DNA of 64,000 nucleotides from Nevskia sp. (GCA_019689635.1 JADGHB010000011.1:1-64000), one strand, 5' to 3'; shown: positions 41,219-49,879, numbered from the stretch's first letter. Notes: generated by a model from the sequence alone, not told the origin. Made by a program: numbers and translations.

Positions 41219-41243
41219 CATAATAGAAGCATTTTGCTTCTAT
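41219..41243. promoter_or_regulatory. VapBC promoter -10 overlapped by a palindromic operator
   Basis: A -10-like CATAAT (41219-41224) touches a perfect 9-bp inverted repeat, ATAGAAGCA (41223-41231) and TGCTTCTAT (41235-41243), with a 3-bp spacer. It is 14 bp before vapB. Type II antitoxins usually repress their own operon by binding such a repeat. The -35 is not clear. The inverted repeat is seen; the regulation is inferred. Confidence 0.65.
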
Positions 41244-41256
41244 CCGGGAAGACCCC

Positions 41257-41481
41257 ATGCCCACGCTGGTCATCAAGAATCTGCCCGAATCTCTGCACCG
41301 CAAGCTCAAGAAGCGCGCGGCGCAGAACCATCGTTCCGTCACGAAGGAAGTCGTGAGCCTGATCGAGGCCAGCGTCGCCACCCCGCCGAAATTCGAGTTG
41401 CCTGCGCCCCTTAAGCTCAAGAGCGGCCGCCTGTTGACCCTCGAGGACATCGAAGCGGCCATTGCGGAAGGGCGGGAATAG
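41257..41481 (+). CDS. vapB: VapB/FitA-like ribbon-helix-helix antitoxin
   Basis: This 74-residue antitoxin has an Arc/MetJ ribbon-helix-helix N-terminus: LVIKNLPESLHRKLKKRA, then HRSVTKEVVSLIE. The C-terminal half (LLTLEDIEAAIAEGRE) would block the toxin active site. It is encoded 3 bp before the PIN-domain toxin and behind a palindromic operator. The N-terminus most resembles the FitA subgroup of VapB-type antitoxins. The antitoxin dimer with toxin should repress the promoter. Confidence 0.85.
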   Translation: MPTLVIKNLPESLHRKLKKRAAQNHRSVTKEVVSLIEASVATPPKFELPAPLKLKSGRLLTLEDIEAAIAEGRE

Positions 41482-41484
41482 CGC

Positions 41485-41892
41485 ATGCTGCTCGTCGACA
41501 CCAATGTGCTGGTGGCGTTGTTCGTGCGCGACACACCGTGGTTTGCGCAGGCGCGAACCCTGCACGAGCGCGATCGCGATTGGCGCACGGAGTCTCATGC
41601 GCTGGTGGAATTGAGCAGCGCCCTGACCCGCTTGGTTCGGATTGGAGAGGTTGAAATCGGCAGTGCGCTGGAAGTGCTGGACCGAGCTCAGCGCCGGTTC
41701 GACCAAGGTCTATTGCTGGCGCCGCACGCGGAGGCGCTGAAGGTCGCGCTCACGCGCGGCGTTTCGGCGTACGACGCTCGGTTTCTCGTGGCGGCCATGC
41801 ATTTGGGCACACGCCTGACCACCGAAGACGTCAAGCTGCGGGCCGCCGCCCCCGACCTGACCCAATCCATCGCGCAAGCTTTGGCCGGTTGA
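41485..41892 (+). CDS. vapC: PIN-domain ribonuclease toxin VapC
   Basis: This toxin of 135 residues is a PIN-domain RNase. The conserved acidic residues are visible: Asp in MLLVDTNVLVALF (residue 5), Glu in SHALVELSSAL (near residue 42) and the Asp/Asp pair in SAYDARFLVAA (near residue 95), with TEDVKLR following. VapC toxins cleave tRNA or rRNA loops. It overlaps the relic gene downstream by a few bases. Confidence 0.88.
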   Translation: MLLVDTNVLVALFVRDTPWFAQARTLHERDRDWRTESHALVELSSALTRLVRIGEVEIGSALEVLDRAQRRFDQGLLLAPHAEALKVALTRGVSAYDARFLVAAMHLGTRLTTEDVKLRAAAPDLTQSIAQALAG

Positions 41893-42200
41893 GCGCTGCC
41901 GTCGTGTCCAAGTCCCTCGGAAAATCAACCCGCCCCGCCTACGACTTGAGCAACGCCAAGAAGCGCGACCTGATCGCACTGATCCAGGCTGGCAAGCCGC
42001 TCGAGTTCGAGGAGCGCTGGACCGGCGGCTACGTCTTCGAGAACGAATGGCAGTCCTTCCGCACGCGCAGGAACCGCGAGCTGGAGTTGATCACCGCCGA
42101 GCACACTTACGACCGGCCGGGGCGCTACACCGTCGCGGTCAAGGTCATCGACATCTTCGGCAACGACACGATGACGCTCGTGCCGGTCAACGTGGGCTGA
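41889..42200 (+). pseudogene. C-terminal relic of a Mod-type DNA methylase
   Basis: The frame (103 codons, no convincing own start) reads like the last part of a Mod-type adenine methylase or an associated enzyme: KKRDLIALIQAGKPL, then EWQSFRTRRNRELELITAEH, then GRYTVAVKVIDIFGNDTMTL. The end is comparable to the final domain of the island methylase at 2.4 kb (HKRIAVKIVDDRG). The catalytic region is missing. It most likely remains from a second restriction-modification locus. The family assignment is from memory of the C-terminal pattern and needs a search. Confidence 0.45.
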
Positions 42201-42204
42201 TGCG

Positions 42205-43791
42205 GTGCTGAGCGACGAAGAACTGCTGGCACTGGCCGGCAAGGCGGCTTTCAGCCGCGGCCGCCAGTACCATGCCCAAGGCCGCGTGCGGCTGACGCGG
42301 CACGATCGGGAGGCATTGGAAGCCGAGGTACAGGGCAGCGAGACTTACTCATTGTGGATGCGACACGAAGGAAGCCAGTGGCGCTGGAGCTGCTCCTGCC
42401 CGGCGGCGGACGACGGTTCGTTCTGCAAACATCTGGTCGCGGCGGCGCTGACCGCGCGTGACGACGCTGCCGGAGACGAAGCCGGCGGCGCCCAGCGGGC
42501 CGGGGCGGAAGACGACGAGCTGTGGGCGTTCCTGCGCGCACAGCCGGCCGAGCGACTGGCCGGCTGGCTCAAGGCCCTGGCCGACGACGATCCGGAGGTG
42601 GAAAAGCGCCTGCGTCTGTTTCGCGCCGCCGAGACGCCAGGCGCGCTCAAGACCGCGCTGGGCAAACTCCTCAACACCGGCGGCTTTCTGGATTACCGCG
42701 GCAGCCTCGTTTACGCGCGGCGATTGGCTACGGCGGTACAACTGCTCGAAACGCAGCTTGCGCGCGACGCCGTGGCTTGCCGTGAGCTGTGCGAGCACGT
42801 CATTGGCCGATTGCTGAAAATCTACGAGCGTAGCGACGACTCCGCCGGCGCCATCGGCGAGCGCCTGCACGAATTCGCCGCGCTGCACGCGCGCGCCTGT
42901 GCGGCCGCGCCCCCCGGCAAGGCGCTGGCGAAGTCGCTGTTCGCTTTACAGCAAAAAGACGGCTGGGGGTTGCTGCCGCTGGCGCATTACTGGGACGCGC
43001 TGGGTCCCGAGGGCCGCGCCGAATACGGTCGGCTAGTCGCGGCAGAGCTGGCGGGCTTGCCCGCAAAACCGGACGAGACTACGCGCCACGGCGCGGCGTT
43101 CCGCATCCGCGCCCGCGCCGAGGCCTACGCGCGCACGAGCGGCGATTTCGATCTGCTGCAGCGCGTGCTGCGCTGGGATTTATCCCAGCCGCACGATCAT
43201 CTGCGCGTGCTGGAATCACTGCGTGAGTTCCGCCGCGAGCGCGAAGCGCTGGATTGGGCCGAGCGCGCGGTCAAGCGCTTCCCGCAGGACGAACGGCTGC
43301 GCGCGGCGCTGGCCGCCTGCCTGCATGCGGCCGGACTCGACGAGGAGGCACTCGAGCAGTGCTGGCAGGCCTTCTGCCTGCGTCCGGGCGGTGAAAGCTG
43401 GGATCGGCTCAAGCGAGCGGCGGGCGCGGACTGGCCGCGCTGGCGCGAACGCGCGCTCTCCGCGATCGCAGCGCGCGAAAACGGCGAGGCGACACTGCGC
43501 GTGCGGCTGCTCCAGCACGACGGCGACTTCGCCGCCGCCGTCGCGCTGGCACGCGAATGCCCCGTGCGGCCGGACACGCTCCAAGACCTGGCGCAGCGCC
43601 TCGAGCGCGACGATCCGACGACGGCGGGCGAGTTCTACCTGCGTCTCGCCCGGCTGGAAGCACGCGAACCGCACTACGACCGGTATCCGCAGTTAGTGCA
43701 TTTCCTCGCGCGCGCGGCCCGGCTACTGCCGCGCGAGGCTGTGCAGCCGGAGCTTGTCGAGCTGCGTGCGGCTCACGCCCGGAAAACGTGA
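42205..43791 (+). CDS. SWIM zinc-finger protein
   Basis: This protein of 528 residues has an N-terminal SWIM zinc finger, WSCSCPAADDGSFCKHLVAA (C-x-C-xn-C-x-H) near residue 60. A long helical, TPR-like remainder follows, with repeats around EREALDWAERAVKRFPQDER. SWIM proteins bind DNA or proteins; the exact role is unknown. The start is GTG 42205. After the stop at 43791 the same frame stays open for ten codons (L-M-K-L-L-A-Q-A-G-L) before the next stop, suggesting the original C-terminus has been cut short by a nonsense change. Confidence 0.8.
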   Translation: MLSDEELLALAGKAAFSRGRQYHAQGRVRLTRHDREALEAEVQGSETYSLWMRHEGSQWRWSCSCPAADDGSFCKHLVAAALTARDDAAGDEAGGAQRAGAEDDELWAFLRAQPAERLAGWLKALADDDPEVEKRLRLFRAAETPGALKTALGKLLNTGGFLDYRGSLVYARRLATAVQLLETQLARDAVACRELCEHVIGRLLKIYERSDDSAGAIGERLHEFAALHARACAAAPPGKALAKSLFALQQKDGWGLLPLAHYWDALGPEGRAEYGRLVAAELAGLPAKPDETTRHGAAFRIRARAEAYARTSGDFDLLQRVLRWDLSQPHDHLRVLESLREFRREREALDWAERAVKRFPQDERLRAALAACLHAAGLDEEALEQCWQAFCLRPGGESWDRLKRAAGADWPRWRERALSAIAARENGEATLRVRLLQHDGDFAAAVALARECPVRPDTLQDLAQRLERDDPTTAGEFYLRLARLEAREPHYDRYPQLVHFLARAARLLPREAVQPELVELRAAHARKT

Positions 43792-43906
43792 TTGATGAAA
43801 CTGCTGGCGCAGGCCGGGCTTTGAGCGTCAGCCCGTTGACCGGGAAGTCACGCGCCGGTTTTCGTGGGCAACGCACAGCGCTCGATCCCCTCATGACGGA
43901 TGCGGG

Positions 43907-44584
43907 TTAACCCGCAAGGCGCGCGCGCAACCAGGCGCTGATGTCGGCGATCTCCTCGGCGCAGACCTGGTGCTGCATGGGGTAGTCGCGCCACTCGACG
44001 TGACAACCGAAGCCGCGCAGGCCGTCGCGCGTATCGGCTCCCAGTTGCAGCGGCAGCACCGGGTCGTACAGCCCGTGGCACATCAGGATCGGCGTGGCGC
44101 GGCCGGCGGCGGTCAGCTCCGCCGGCAGGCGGTCGTGAATCGGCAGATAGGTGGATAGCGCGAGGATGCCGGCCAGCGCTGCGGTCTGGCGCAGCCCGGT
44201 GTGCAAGGCGATCGCCCCGCCCTGCGAGAAGCCGGCCAGCACGATGCGGTTGCGCGCGATGCCGGCGGACACCTGCTCTTCGATGAACCCCTGGGCGATG
44301 GCGGCGGAGGCGCGGATGCCGGCTTCGTCCTGGCGGTCGCCGCGGGTGAGGCTGTAGATGTCGTACCAGGCGCGCATGCGCATGCCGCCGTTGATCGTCA
44401 CCGGCCGCACCGGCGCGTGGGGGAAGACGAAGCGCACCGCCAGCTCCGGCGGCAGGTTGAGCTCCGGCACGATGGGCACGAAGTCGTGGCCGTCGGCGCC
44501 CAGGCCATGCAGCCAGATCACCGCGGCGCGTGCCGGCTGCGCCGGTTCCAGCCGCACGGCTTGTTCGGATTCCAGTACGCGCAT
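43907..44584 (-). CDS. Alpha/beta-hydrolase carboxylesterase (phospholipase/carboxylesterase family)
   Basis: This esterase of 225 residues has an HGLGADGHDF oxyanion region near residue 25, nucleophile motif GFSQGGAIA near 117, an acid near MCHGLYDPVLPL and a His in PMQHQVCAEE. It matches the acyl-protein thioesterase/carboxylesterase group with small esters as substrates. It is divergent from the lptM-lysA pair, with about 115 bp between starts. Confidence 0.92.
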   Translation of the reverse strand: MRVLESEQAVRLEPAQPARAAVIWLHGLGADGHDFVPIVPELNLPPELAVRFVFPHAPVRPVTINGGMRMRAWYDIYSLTRGDRQDEAGIRASAAIAQGFIEEQVSAGIARNRIVLAGFSQGGAIALHTGLRQTAALAGILALSTYLPIHDRLPAELTAAGRATPILMCHGLYDPVLPLQLGADTRDGLRGFGCHVEWRDYPMQHQVCAEEIADISAWLRARLAG

Positions 44585-44699
44585 GGGGGCTTACCCTTGG
44601 GGCGTTATCGTCTTTGTCGCAAGGCGTGCGATTGTGCGCAGCGGCGGCGCGACCGGCAAGCGCTGCTAAACTCATGCCTTGCGAATCCTGCGCCGGAAC

Positions 44700-44879
44700 A
44701 TGAATCTTCGCCTGCTGTGCCCGTTGTGTTTGTCGCTTGCCGCCTGCGGCCAGACGGGCGATCTCTACCTGCCCCAAAAGCAGCCGCCGCCGACGGCAGC
44801 GCAGCCGCAGAAGAAGGACGCACAACAAAAGGAACCGCCCGCCGCTCCGGCGGCGAGCGTCCCGCCGCAGGGCCGGTAG
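44700..44879 (+). CDS. lptM: Small lipoprotein LptM
   Basis: This 59-residue lipoprotein has lipobox L-A-A-C followed by CGQTGDLYLPQ, which is the LptM (YifL) pattern 'CG.kG.LY.P'. LptM promotes LptD-LptE assembly in the outer membrane. A Pro/Gln/Lys-rich tail follows. I start at ATG 44700, where the hydrophobic signal begins; an upstream TTG would add seven residues. It is immediately followed by lysA, the conserved context. Confidence 0.9.
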   Translation: MNLRLLCPLCLSLAACGQTGDLYLPQKQPPPTAAQPQKKDAQQKEPPAAPAASVPPQGR

Positions 44880-46123
44880 TGGACCACTTCGACTATCGCG
44901 GCGGCGAGCTGTACGCGGAGCAGGTGCCGCTTTCCGCCATCGCCGCGCGCTACGGCACGCCGACCTACGTTTATTCGCGCGCCACGCTCACGCGCCACTA
45001 CCACGCCTTCGATCGGGCGCTGGCCGGGCTGGATCACCGCGTGTGCTATGCGGTCAAGGCCAATGCCAATCTCGCCGTGCTGCAAGTGCTGGCGCGGCTC
45101 GGCGCCGGTTTCGACATCGTTTCCGGCGGGGAATTGGCGCGTGCCTTGCGCGCCGGCGCCGACCCCGGCGGCATCGTGTTCTCCGGCGTGGGCAAGCGCG
45201 CCGACGAGATGCGCGCGGCCCTGGATGCGGGGATCTGCTGCTTCAACGTCGAGTCCGAAGCCGAGCTGCTGCGCCTCGACGCGCTGGCGCGCGAGCGCGG
45301 CCAGCGCGCGCCGGTGGCGCTGCGCGTGAACCCCGACGTGGACGCGCGCACCCATCCCTACATTTCCACCGGCCTGAAGGAGAACAAGTTCGGCATCGAT
45401 CTCGTCCAAGCCGAACGTCTGTACCGCCGCGCGGCGGCCTTGCCCGGCATCGAGCTGCGCGGTGTGGCCTGCCACATCGGCTCGCAGTTGTGCACGATCG
45501 AACCCTTCCTCGATGCGCTCGTCCGCGTGCTCGCGCTGGTGGACCGGCTCGCGGACGCCGGCATCCGGCTCGCGCAGCTCGACGTCGGCGGCGGGCTGGG
45601 GGTGCGCTACCGCGACGAGACGCCGCCCGAGCCCGACGCCTGGGCGCGCGCGCTGCGGCCGCTGCTGGAAGGCTGCCATCTTAAGGTGCTGTGCGAACCC
45701 GGGCGCGCCATCGCCGGCAACGCCGGAGTGCTGCTCACGCGCGTGGAGCTGCTCAAGCCCACCGCGCACAAGAACTTCGCGGTGCTCGACGCGGCCATGA
45801 ACGATCTCATCCGGCCTTCGTTCTACGACGCCTGGCATGCGGTGCTGCCGGTGCGGCCGCGCGCCGAGCCGCCGCAGCGCTGGGAGCTGGTCGGGCCGGT
45901 GTGCGAAACCGGCGACTGGCTGGCGCACGACCGCGAGCTGGCGCTGGCCGAAGGCGATCTGCTTGTCTTCCGCACCGCCGGGGCCTACGGATTCGCGATG
46001 AGTTCCAGCTACAACTCGCGCCCGCGCGCTGCCGAGGTGCTGGTGGACGGCGACCAGATGCACCTGGTCCGCGCGCGCGAGACGCTCGACGACCTGTGGC
46101 GCGGGGAGTCGCTGCTGCCGTGA
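44879..46123 (+). CDS. lysA: Diaminopimelate decarboxylase
   Basis: This PLP enzyme of 414 residues converts meso-diaminopimelate to lysine. The PLP lysine is in YAVKANANLAV near residue 60. CHIGSQL, LDVGGGLGVRY and CEPGRAIAGNAG are the family motifs, and the C-terminal VCETGDWLAHDRELA with the substrate Cys is present. The start GTG 44879 overlaps the lptM stop by one base. The stop is the TGA in the GTGA overlap with polA. The order lptM-lysA is conserved in gammaproteobacteria. Confidence 0.95.
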   Translation: MDHFDYRGGELYAEQVPLSAIAARYGTPTYVYSRATLTRHYHAFDRALAGLDHRVCYAVKANANLAVLQVLARLGAGFDIVSGGELARALRAGADPGGIVFSGVGKRADEMRAALDAGICCFNVESEAELLRLDALARERGQRAPVALRVNPDVDARTHPYISTGLKENKFGIDLVQAERLYRRAAALPGIELRGVACHIGSQLCTIEPFLDALVRVLALVDRLADAGIRLAQLDVGGGLGVRYRDETPPEPDAWARALRPLLEGCHLKVLCEPGRAIAGNAGVLLTRVELLKPTAHKNFAVLDAAMNDLIRPSFYDAWHAVLPVRPRAEPPQRWELVGPVCETGDWLAHDRELALAEGDLLVFRTAGAYGFAMSSSYNSRPRAAEVLVDGDQMHLVRARETLDDLWRGESLLP

Positions 46124-48894
46124 CGACCACCACCCAAGCCGCGCCACCGCCCGTCATCCTGGTGGACGGTTCCGGCTGGCTGTTCCGCGCCTATCACGCC
46201 TTGCCGCCGCTGGCCAATTCCAAGGGCGAGCCGACCGGTGCGGTGTTTGGCATGCTCAACATGCTGCGCAAACTGGTGCGCGAGTACCACCCGCAGCGCA
46301 TCGCGGTGGTGTTCGACGCGCCGGGCAAGACGTTTCGCGACAATTTGTACGCCGGCTACAAGGCCACGCGCGACGCAACGCCGGAGGACTTGTCGGCGCA
46401 GATGCCCGCGATCCTCGAGCTGGTGCAGGCGCTGGGCCTGCCGCTGCTGCAGATCGAGGGCGTGGAGGCCGACGACGTCATCGCCACGCTCGCCCAGGAC
46501 GCCAAGCGCGCCGGACACGAGGTCTTGCTGGTGACCAGCGACAAGGATCTCGCCCAGCTCGTGGATCCCCGCGTGGCGCTGCTCGACACCATGAAGAACC
46601 GCCGACTCGATCCCGCCGGCGTGCGGGAGAAGTTCGGGGTGCCGCCGGAGAAGATCGTCGATTACCTGGCGCTGGTGGGCGATGCCAGCGACAACATCCC
46701 GGGCGTGCCACTGGTGGGGCCGAAGACCGCGGCCAGGTGGCTGGCCGATTACGGCAGCCTCGACGGCGTGATCGCGCACGCATCCGAGATCAAGGGCAAG
46801 GCCGGCGAGAACCTGCGCGCGCATCTCGACCAGCTTGCGCTGTCGCGCGAGCTGGCGACGGTGCGCCGCGATCTCAAACTGCCGCTGGGCCTCGACCAGC
46901 TCGCGCCGCGACCGGCCGACCGGGAACGTCTCGCCGCGCTCTACCGCCGGCTGGAATTCAACCGCCTGCTCGAAGAACTGCAGCAGGAGGACGCCGGGGG
47001 CGGAAAAAACGAGTCGCCGCCCAAAGTCGCCTCGGAGAGCTCACCCGCCACCCGCGCCGAACTGGTGCTGAGCGCGGAGGCCTTGGCGGGAATGCTCGCA
47101 AAATTGAGCGCGGCACCGCTGATCTGCGTGGACACCGAAACCGACAGCCTGGATGCCATGCGCGCGCGCCTGGTGGGCCTGTCTTTCGCGGTCGAGGCCG
47201 GCCACGGCTGGTACGTGCCGGTGGGCCACGATTATCTGGGTGCGCCCAGGCAGCTCGACCGCGACGAGGTCCTGGCGCGGCTCAAGCCCGTGCTCGAGGA
47301 TCCCGGCAAGCCCAAGCTCGGCCAGCACATCAAGTACGACCTCAACGTGCTGTATCGCCACGGCGTGAAGCTGCACGGCGTGGCTCACGACACCATGCTG
47401 CAAAGCTACGTGCTCGACGCGGCCGGCAACCGCCACGACATGGACACCTTGGCGGAGAAATATCTCGACCACCGCACCATCCACTACGAGGACGTGACCG
47501 GCAAGGGCAAGGGGCAGCTCAGCTTCAACCAGGTGGCGATCGACAAGGCCGCCGCCTACTCCGCCGAGGACGCCGACATCACCTTGCGCCTGCACCGGGT
47601 GCTGTATCCGCGAGTGTGCGAAGTCGAGGCGCTCAAGCGCGTGTACCACGAGATCGAGATGCCGCTGGTGCCAGTGCTGGCCAAGATGGAGCGCGACGGC
47701 GTGAAAGTGGATGCCGCCTTGCTCGCGCGCATCAGCCAGGAACTGGCCGTGCGCATGGACGAGCTGCAGCGCGCGGCATGGCAGGAAGCCGCCGGAGAGT
47801 TCAATCTCGGCTCGCCCAAGCAGTTGCAGACCGTGCTTTACGAGCGCCTGCAACTGCCGGTGCTCAGCCGGACGCCGAAAGGCGATCCCTCGACCGCCGA
47901 GGATGTGCTGGAGGACCTCGCTTTACGGCACCCCTTGCCGCGCCTGATCCTGGAATGGCGCGCGATGCAGAAGCTGCGCTCCACTTACGCCGAGAATTTG
48001 CCGCAGCAGATCAACCCCGAAACGGGGCGCATCCACACCAGCTATCACCAGGCGGTGGCCGCCACCGGACGGCTGTCCTCTTCCGATCCCAACCTGCAGA
48101 ACATCCCGGTGCGCACGGCGGAGGGCCGCCGCATCCGCCAGGCCTTCATCGCCGAGCCCGGTAATGCCCTGCTGTCCATCGACTACTCGCAGATCGAGCT
48201 GCGCCTGATGGCGCATCTGTCCGGCGATGCGCGGCTGCGCGAGGCTTTCGCGCGCGGGCTGGACATCCACCAGGCCACCGCCGCCGAGGTGTTCGGCCGC
48301 GCCCTGGAAGAAGTGGACGCCGAGCAGCGGCGCGCGGCCAAGGCGATCAACTTCGGCCTGATCTACGGCATGTCGGCTTTCGGCCTGTCGCGCCAGCTCG
48401 CCATTCCGCGCAACGAGGCGGCCGATTACATCGAGCGTTTCTTCGCGCGCTATCCCGGCGTGCGCCGCTTCATGGACGAAACGCGTAGCCAGGCACGCCG
48501 CCGCGGCTACGTGGAGACGCTGTTCGGCCGGCGCTTGTATCTGCCCAACATCAACTCGCGCAACGCCGCGCAGCGGCAGTACGCCGAGCGCACCGCGATC
48601 AACGCGCCGCTGCAAGGCACCGCCGCCGATCTCATCAAGCTGGCGATGATCGATCTCGCCGCCTGGCTCGAACGCGAGGCGCCGCAGGTGCGCATGATTA
48701 TGCAGGTGCACGACGAGCTGGTGTTCGAGGGGCCCGAGGCGGTGCTGCGCGAAGCGGCCCCGGTGCTGGCTCTGCGTATGGTGAAGATCGTCAAGCTCAC
48801 GGTTCCGCTCGTGGCCGACTGGGGGCTGGGTCCGGACTGGGATGCGAGCCATTCGAGCCAAGGCCACGCCAGCAGCGAAGATCAAGGCAGTTAG
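46120..48894 (+). CDS. polA: DNA polymerase I
   Basis: This polymerase of 924 residues fills gaps and removes RNA primers. An N-terminal 5'-3' exonuclease spans about residues 1-290 (ILVDGSGWLFRAYHALP). An intact 3'-5' proofreading domain has CVDTETDS near 335. The polymerase domain has motif A DYSQIELRLMAHLSGD near 688 and motif C QVHDELVFE near 865. It starts with GTG 46120 in a GTGA overlap with lysA. A long gap with a candidate small RNA follows, then engB on the other strand. Confidence 0.96.
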   Translation: MTTTTQAAPPPVILVDGSGWLFRAYHALPPLANSKGEPTGAVFGMLNMLRKLVREYHPQRIAVVFDAPGKTFRDNLYAGYKATRDATPEDLSAQMPAILELVQALGLPLLQIEGVEADDVIATLAQDAKRAGHEVLLVTSDKDLAQLVDPRVALLDTMKNRRLDPAGVREKFGVPPEKIVDYLALVGDASDNIPGVPLVGPKTAARWLADYGSLDGVIAHASEIKGKAGENLRAHLDQLALSRELATVRRDLKLPLGLDQLAPRPADRERLAALYRRLEFNRLLEELQQEDAGGGKNESPPKVASESSPATRAELVLSAEALAGMLAKLSAAPLICVDTETDSLDAMRARLVGLSFAVEAGHGWYVPVGHDYLGAPRQLDRDEVLARLKPVLEDPGKPKLGQHIKYDLNVLYRHGVKLHGVAHDTMLQSYVLDAAGNRHDMDTLAEKYLDHRTIHYEDVTGKGKGQLSFNQVAIDKAAAYSAEDADITLRLHRVLYPRVCEVEALKRVYHEIEMPLVPVLAKMERDGVKVDAALLARISQELAVRMDELQRAAWQEAAGEFNLGSPKQLQTVLYERLQLPVLSRTPKGDPSTAEDVLEDLALRHPLPRLILEWRAMQKLRSTYAENLPQQINPETGRIHTSYHQAVAATGRLSSSDPNLQNIPVRTAEGRRIRQAFIAEPGNALLSIDYSQIELRLMAHLSGDARLREAFARGLDIHQATAAEVFGRALEEVDAEQRRAAKAINFGLIYGMSAFGLSRQLAIPRNEAADYIERFFARYPGVRRFMDETRSQARRRGYVETLFGRRLYLPNINSRNAAQRQYAERTAINAPLQGTAADLIKLAMIDLAAWLEREAPQVRMIMQVHDELVFEGPEAVLREAAPVLALRMVKIVKLTVPLVADWGLGPDWDASHSSQGHASSEDQGS

Positions 48895-49044
48895 CCAACG
48901 ATCGGCATAAATAGCTTCGGTTAGCCGCAATTGCTCAGAGCGGGACTCGGGCAGAAAACGCAACAAAGTTTTATTGTTATTCAGACAGTTACAGATTATT
49001 TATTGGCTTTGCGCGCCGCCGCGGGAAAATTTGTTGCAACGCGG

Positions 49045-49074
49045 TTGAACTTTCGCCCCAGGACCTCATCTAAT
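49045..49074 (+). promoter_or_regulatory. Sigma-70-like promoter of the candidate small RNA
   Basis: The -35 TTGAAC (49045-49050) is 18 bp from the -10 TCTAAT (49069-49074, one mismatch to TATAAT). The expected start is near 49081, exactly where the first predicted hairpin begins. The rest of 48895-49044 shows only an AT-rich stretch (48967-49005) and no other signal that I can see. Confidence 0.6.
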
Positions 49075-49080
49075 CCTGCG

Positions 49081-49193
49081 AACGGTGACTCCCTTTCCCG
49101 TTCTCCGCCTTCACTCCCTGGGCGGATCTTCCGGCACCCCCAAGCCGGAGCTCGTTGCCCGATGGGTTCCCCCGACCCATCGGGCATTTTTTA
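49081..49193 (+). ncRNA. Candidate small RNA with four C-rich hairpin loops (polA-engB gap)
   Basis: The predicted 113-nt RNA folds into four consecutive hairpins. H1: 49081-49085 with 49098-49102, loop tgactccctttc. H2: 49105-49109 with 49121-49125, loop ttcactccctg. H3: 49130-49135 with 49144-49149, loop acccccaa. H4: a 12-bp terminator stem, loop tcccccg. Every loop has a CUCCC or CCCCC run, complementary to Shine-Dalgarno sequences. The polA-engB gap is where Spot 42 lies in E. coli and ErsA in Pseudomonas, so a positional relative is likely. The upstream promoter and downstream terminator fit an independent gene. Confidence 0.72.
49156..49193 (+). terminator. Rho-independent terminator of the candidate small RNA
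   Basis: A perfect 12-bp stem (49156-49167 with 49175-49186) has a 7-nt loop and a run of six T (49187-49192). It is oriented for plus-strand transcripts only. It also could stop readthrough from polA. Confidence 0.9.
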
Positions 49194-49261
49194 TTCGGCC
49201 CGGCCGAATGAAAATACCAGCCTGCGTGCTGCGCGACGAGGCCATCCGCGGCCCCGCTGGC

Positions 49262-49879
49262 TCAAGCGCGCAGATCGAGCCAGCGCGCGACCACCGCGCG
49301 CGCTTCGTCGACGCCCTCGCGCGTGAGCGCCGAAAAAACTTGCACGCCGATCGCGGGGTCGAGCCGGCTCAGTTCCCTTTTCACGGCCGAGGCCGCGGCG
49401 CGCGCCGCGCCGCGCCCGAGCTTGTCGGCCTTGCTCAAGAGTACATGCACCGGTCGCGCGTGCACGCGGTTCCAATCCAGCATCTGCCGATCGAGCGCGG
49501 TCAGCGGATGGCGGATGTCCATCACCAAGATCAGGCCGCGCAGGTTGACGCGCGACTCGAGATAACCGCCCACCAGCGCGTTCCAGCTCCGGCGCAGCGT
49601 TTCGGGGACCGCGGCGTAACCGTAGCCCGGCAGGTCCACCAGACGTGCGCCGCAGGGCAAGCCGAACAAATTGATGAGCTGCGTGCGGCCCGGCGTTTTG
49701 CTCACGCGTGCGAGCTGCTTGACGCCGCACAGTGCGTTCATGGCGCTGGATTTCCCGGCGTTGGAACGGCCGGCGAAGGCGGCTTCCGGGCGCTCATCCG
49801 CCGGAAGCTGCGCCAGCCGCGCCGCCGAAGTCAGGAACTGCGCGTGCGCCAAGGGGTTCGCGATCGACGGCGAGGTCAT
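49262..49879 (-). CDS. engB: Ribosome biogenesis GTP-binding protein EngB (YihA/YsxC)
   Basis: This is an essential GTPase of 205 residues for 50S subunit assembly. Walker A AGRSNAGKSSAMNAL is near residue 35, G2/G3 TPGRTQLINLF and DLPGYGYA near 61-84, and G4 SKADKL near 147. The start is ATG 49879; upstream in-frame codons run into the cytochrome promoter area. It is convergent with polA and the small RNA, and divergent from the cytochrome c4 gene, with about 90 bp between starts. Confidence 0.95.
   Translation of the reverse strand: MTSPSIANPLAHAQFLTSAARLAQLPADERPEAAFAGRSNAGKSSAMNALCGVKQLARVSKTPGRTQLINLFGLPCGARLVDLPGYGYAAVPETLRRSWNALVGGYLESRVNLRGLILVMDIRHPLTALDRQMLDWNRVHARPVHVLLSKADKLGRGAARAAASAVKRELSRLDPAIGVQVFSALTREGVDEARAVVARWLDLRA

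Noticed and set aside
48895-49044. A tRNA or second small RNA upstream of the sRNA promoter
   Set aside because: No cloverleaf or stable stem series was seen; only an AT-rich tract at 48967-49005 that could be a weak upstream promoter.
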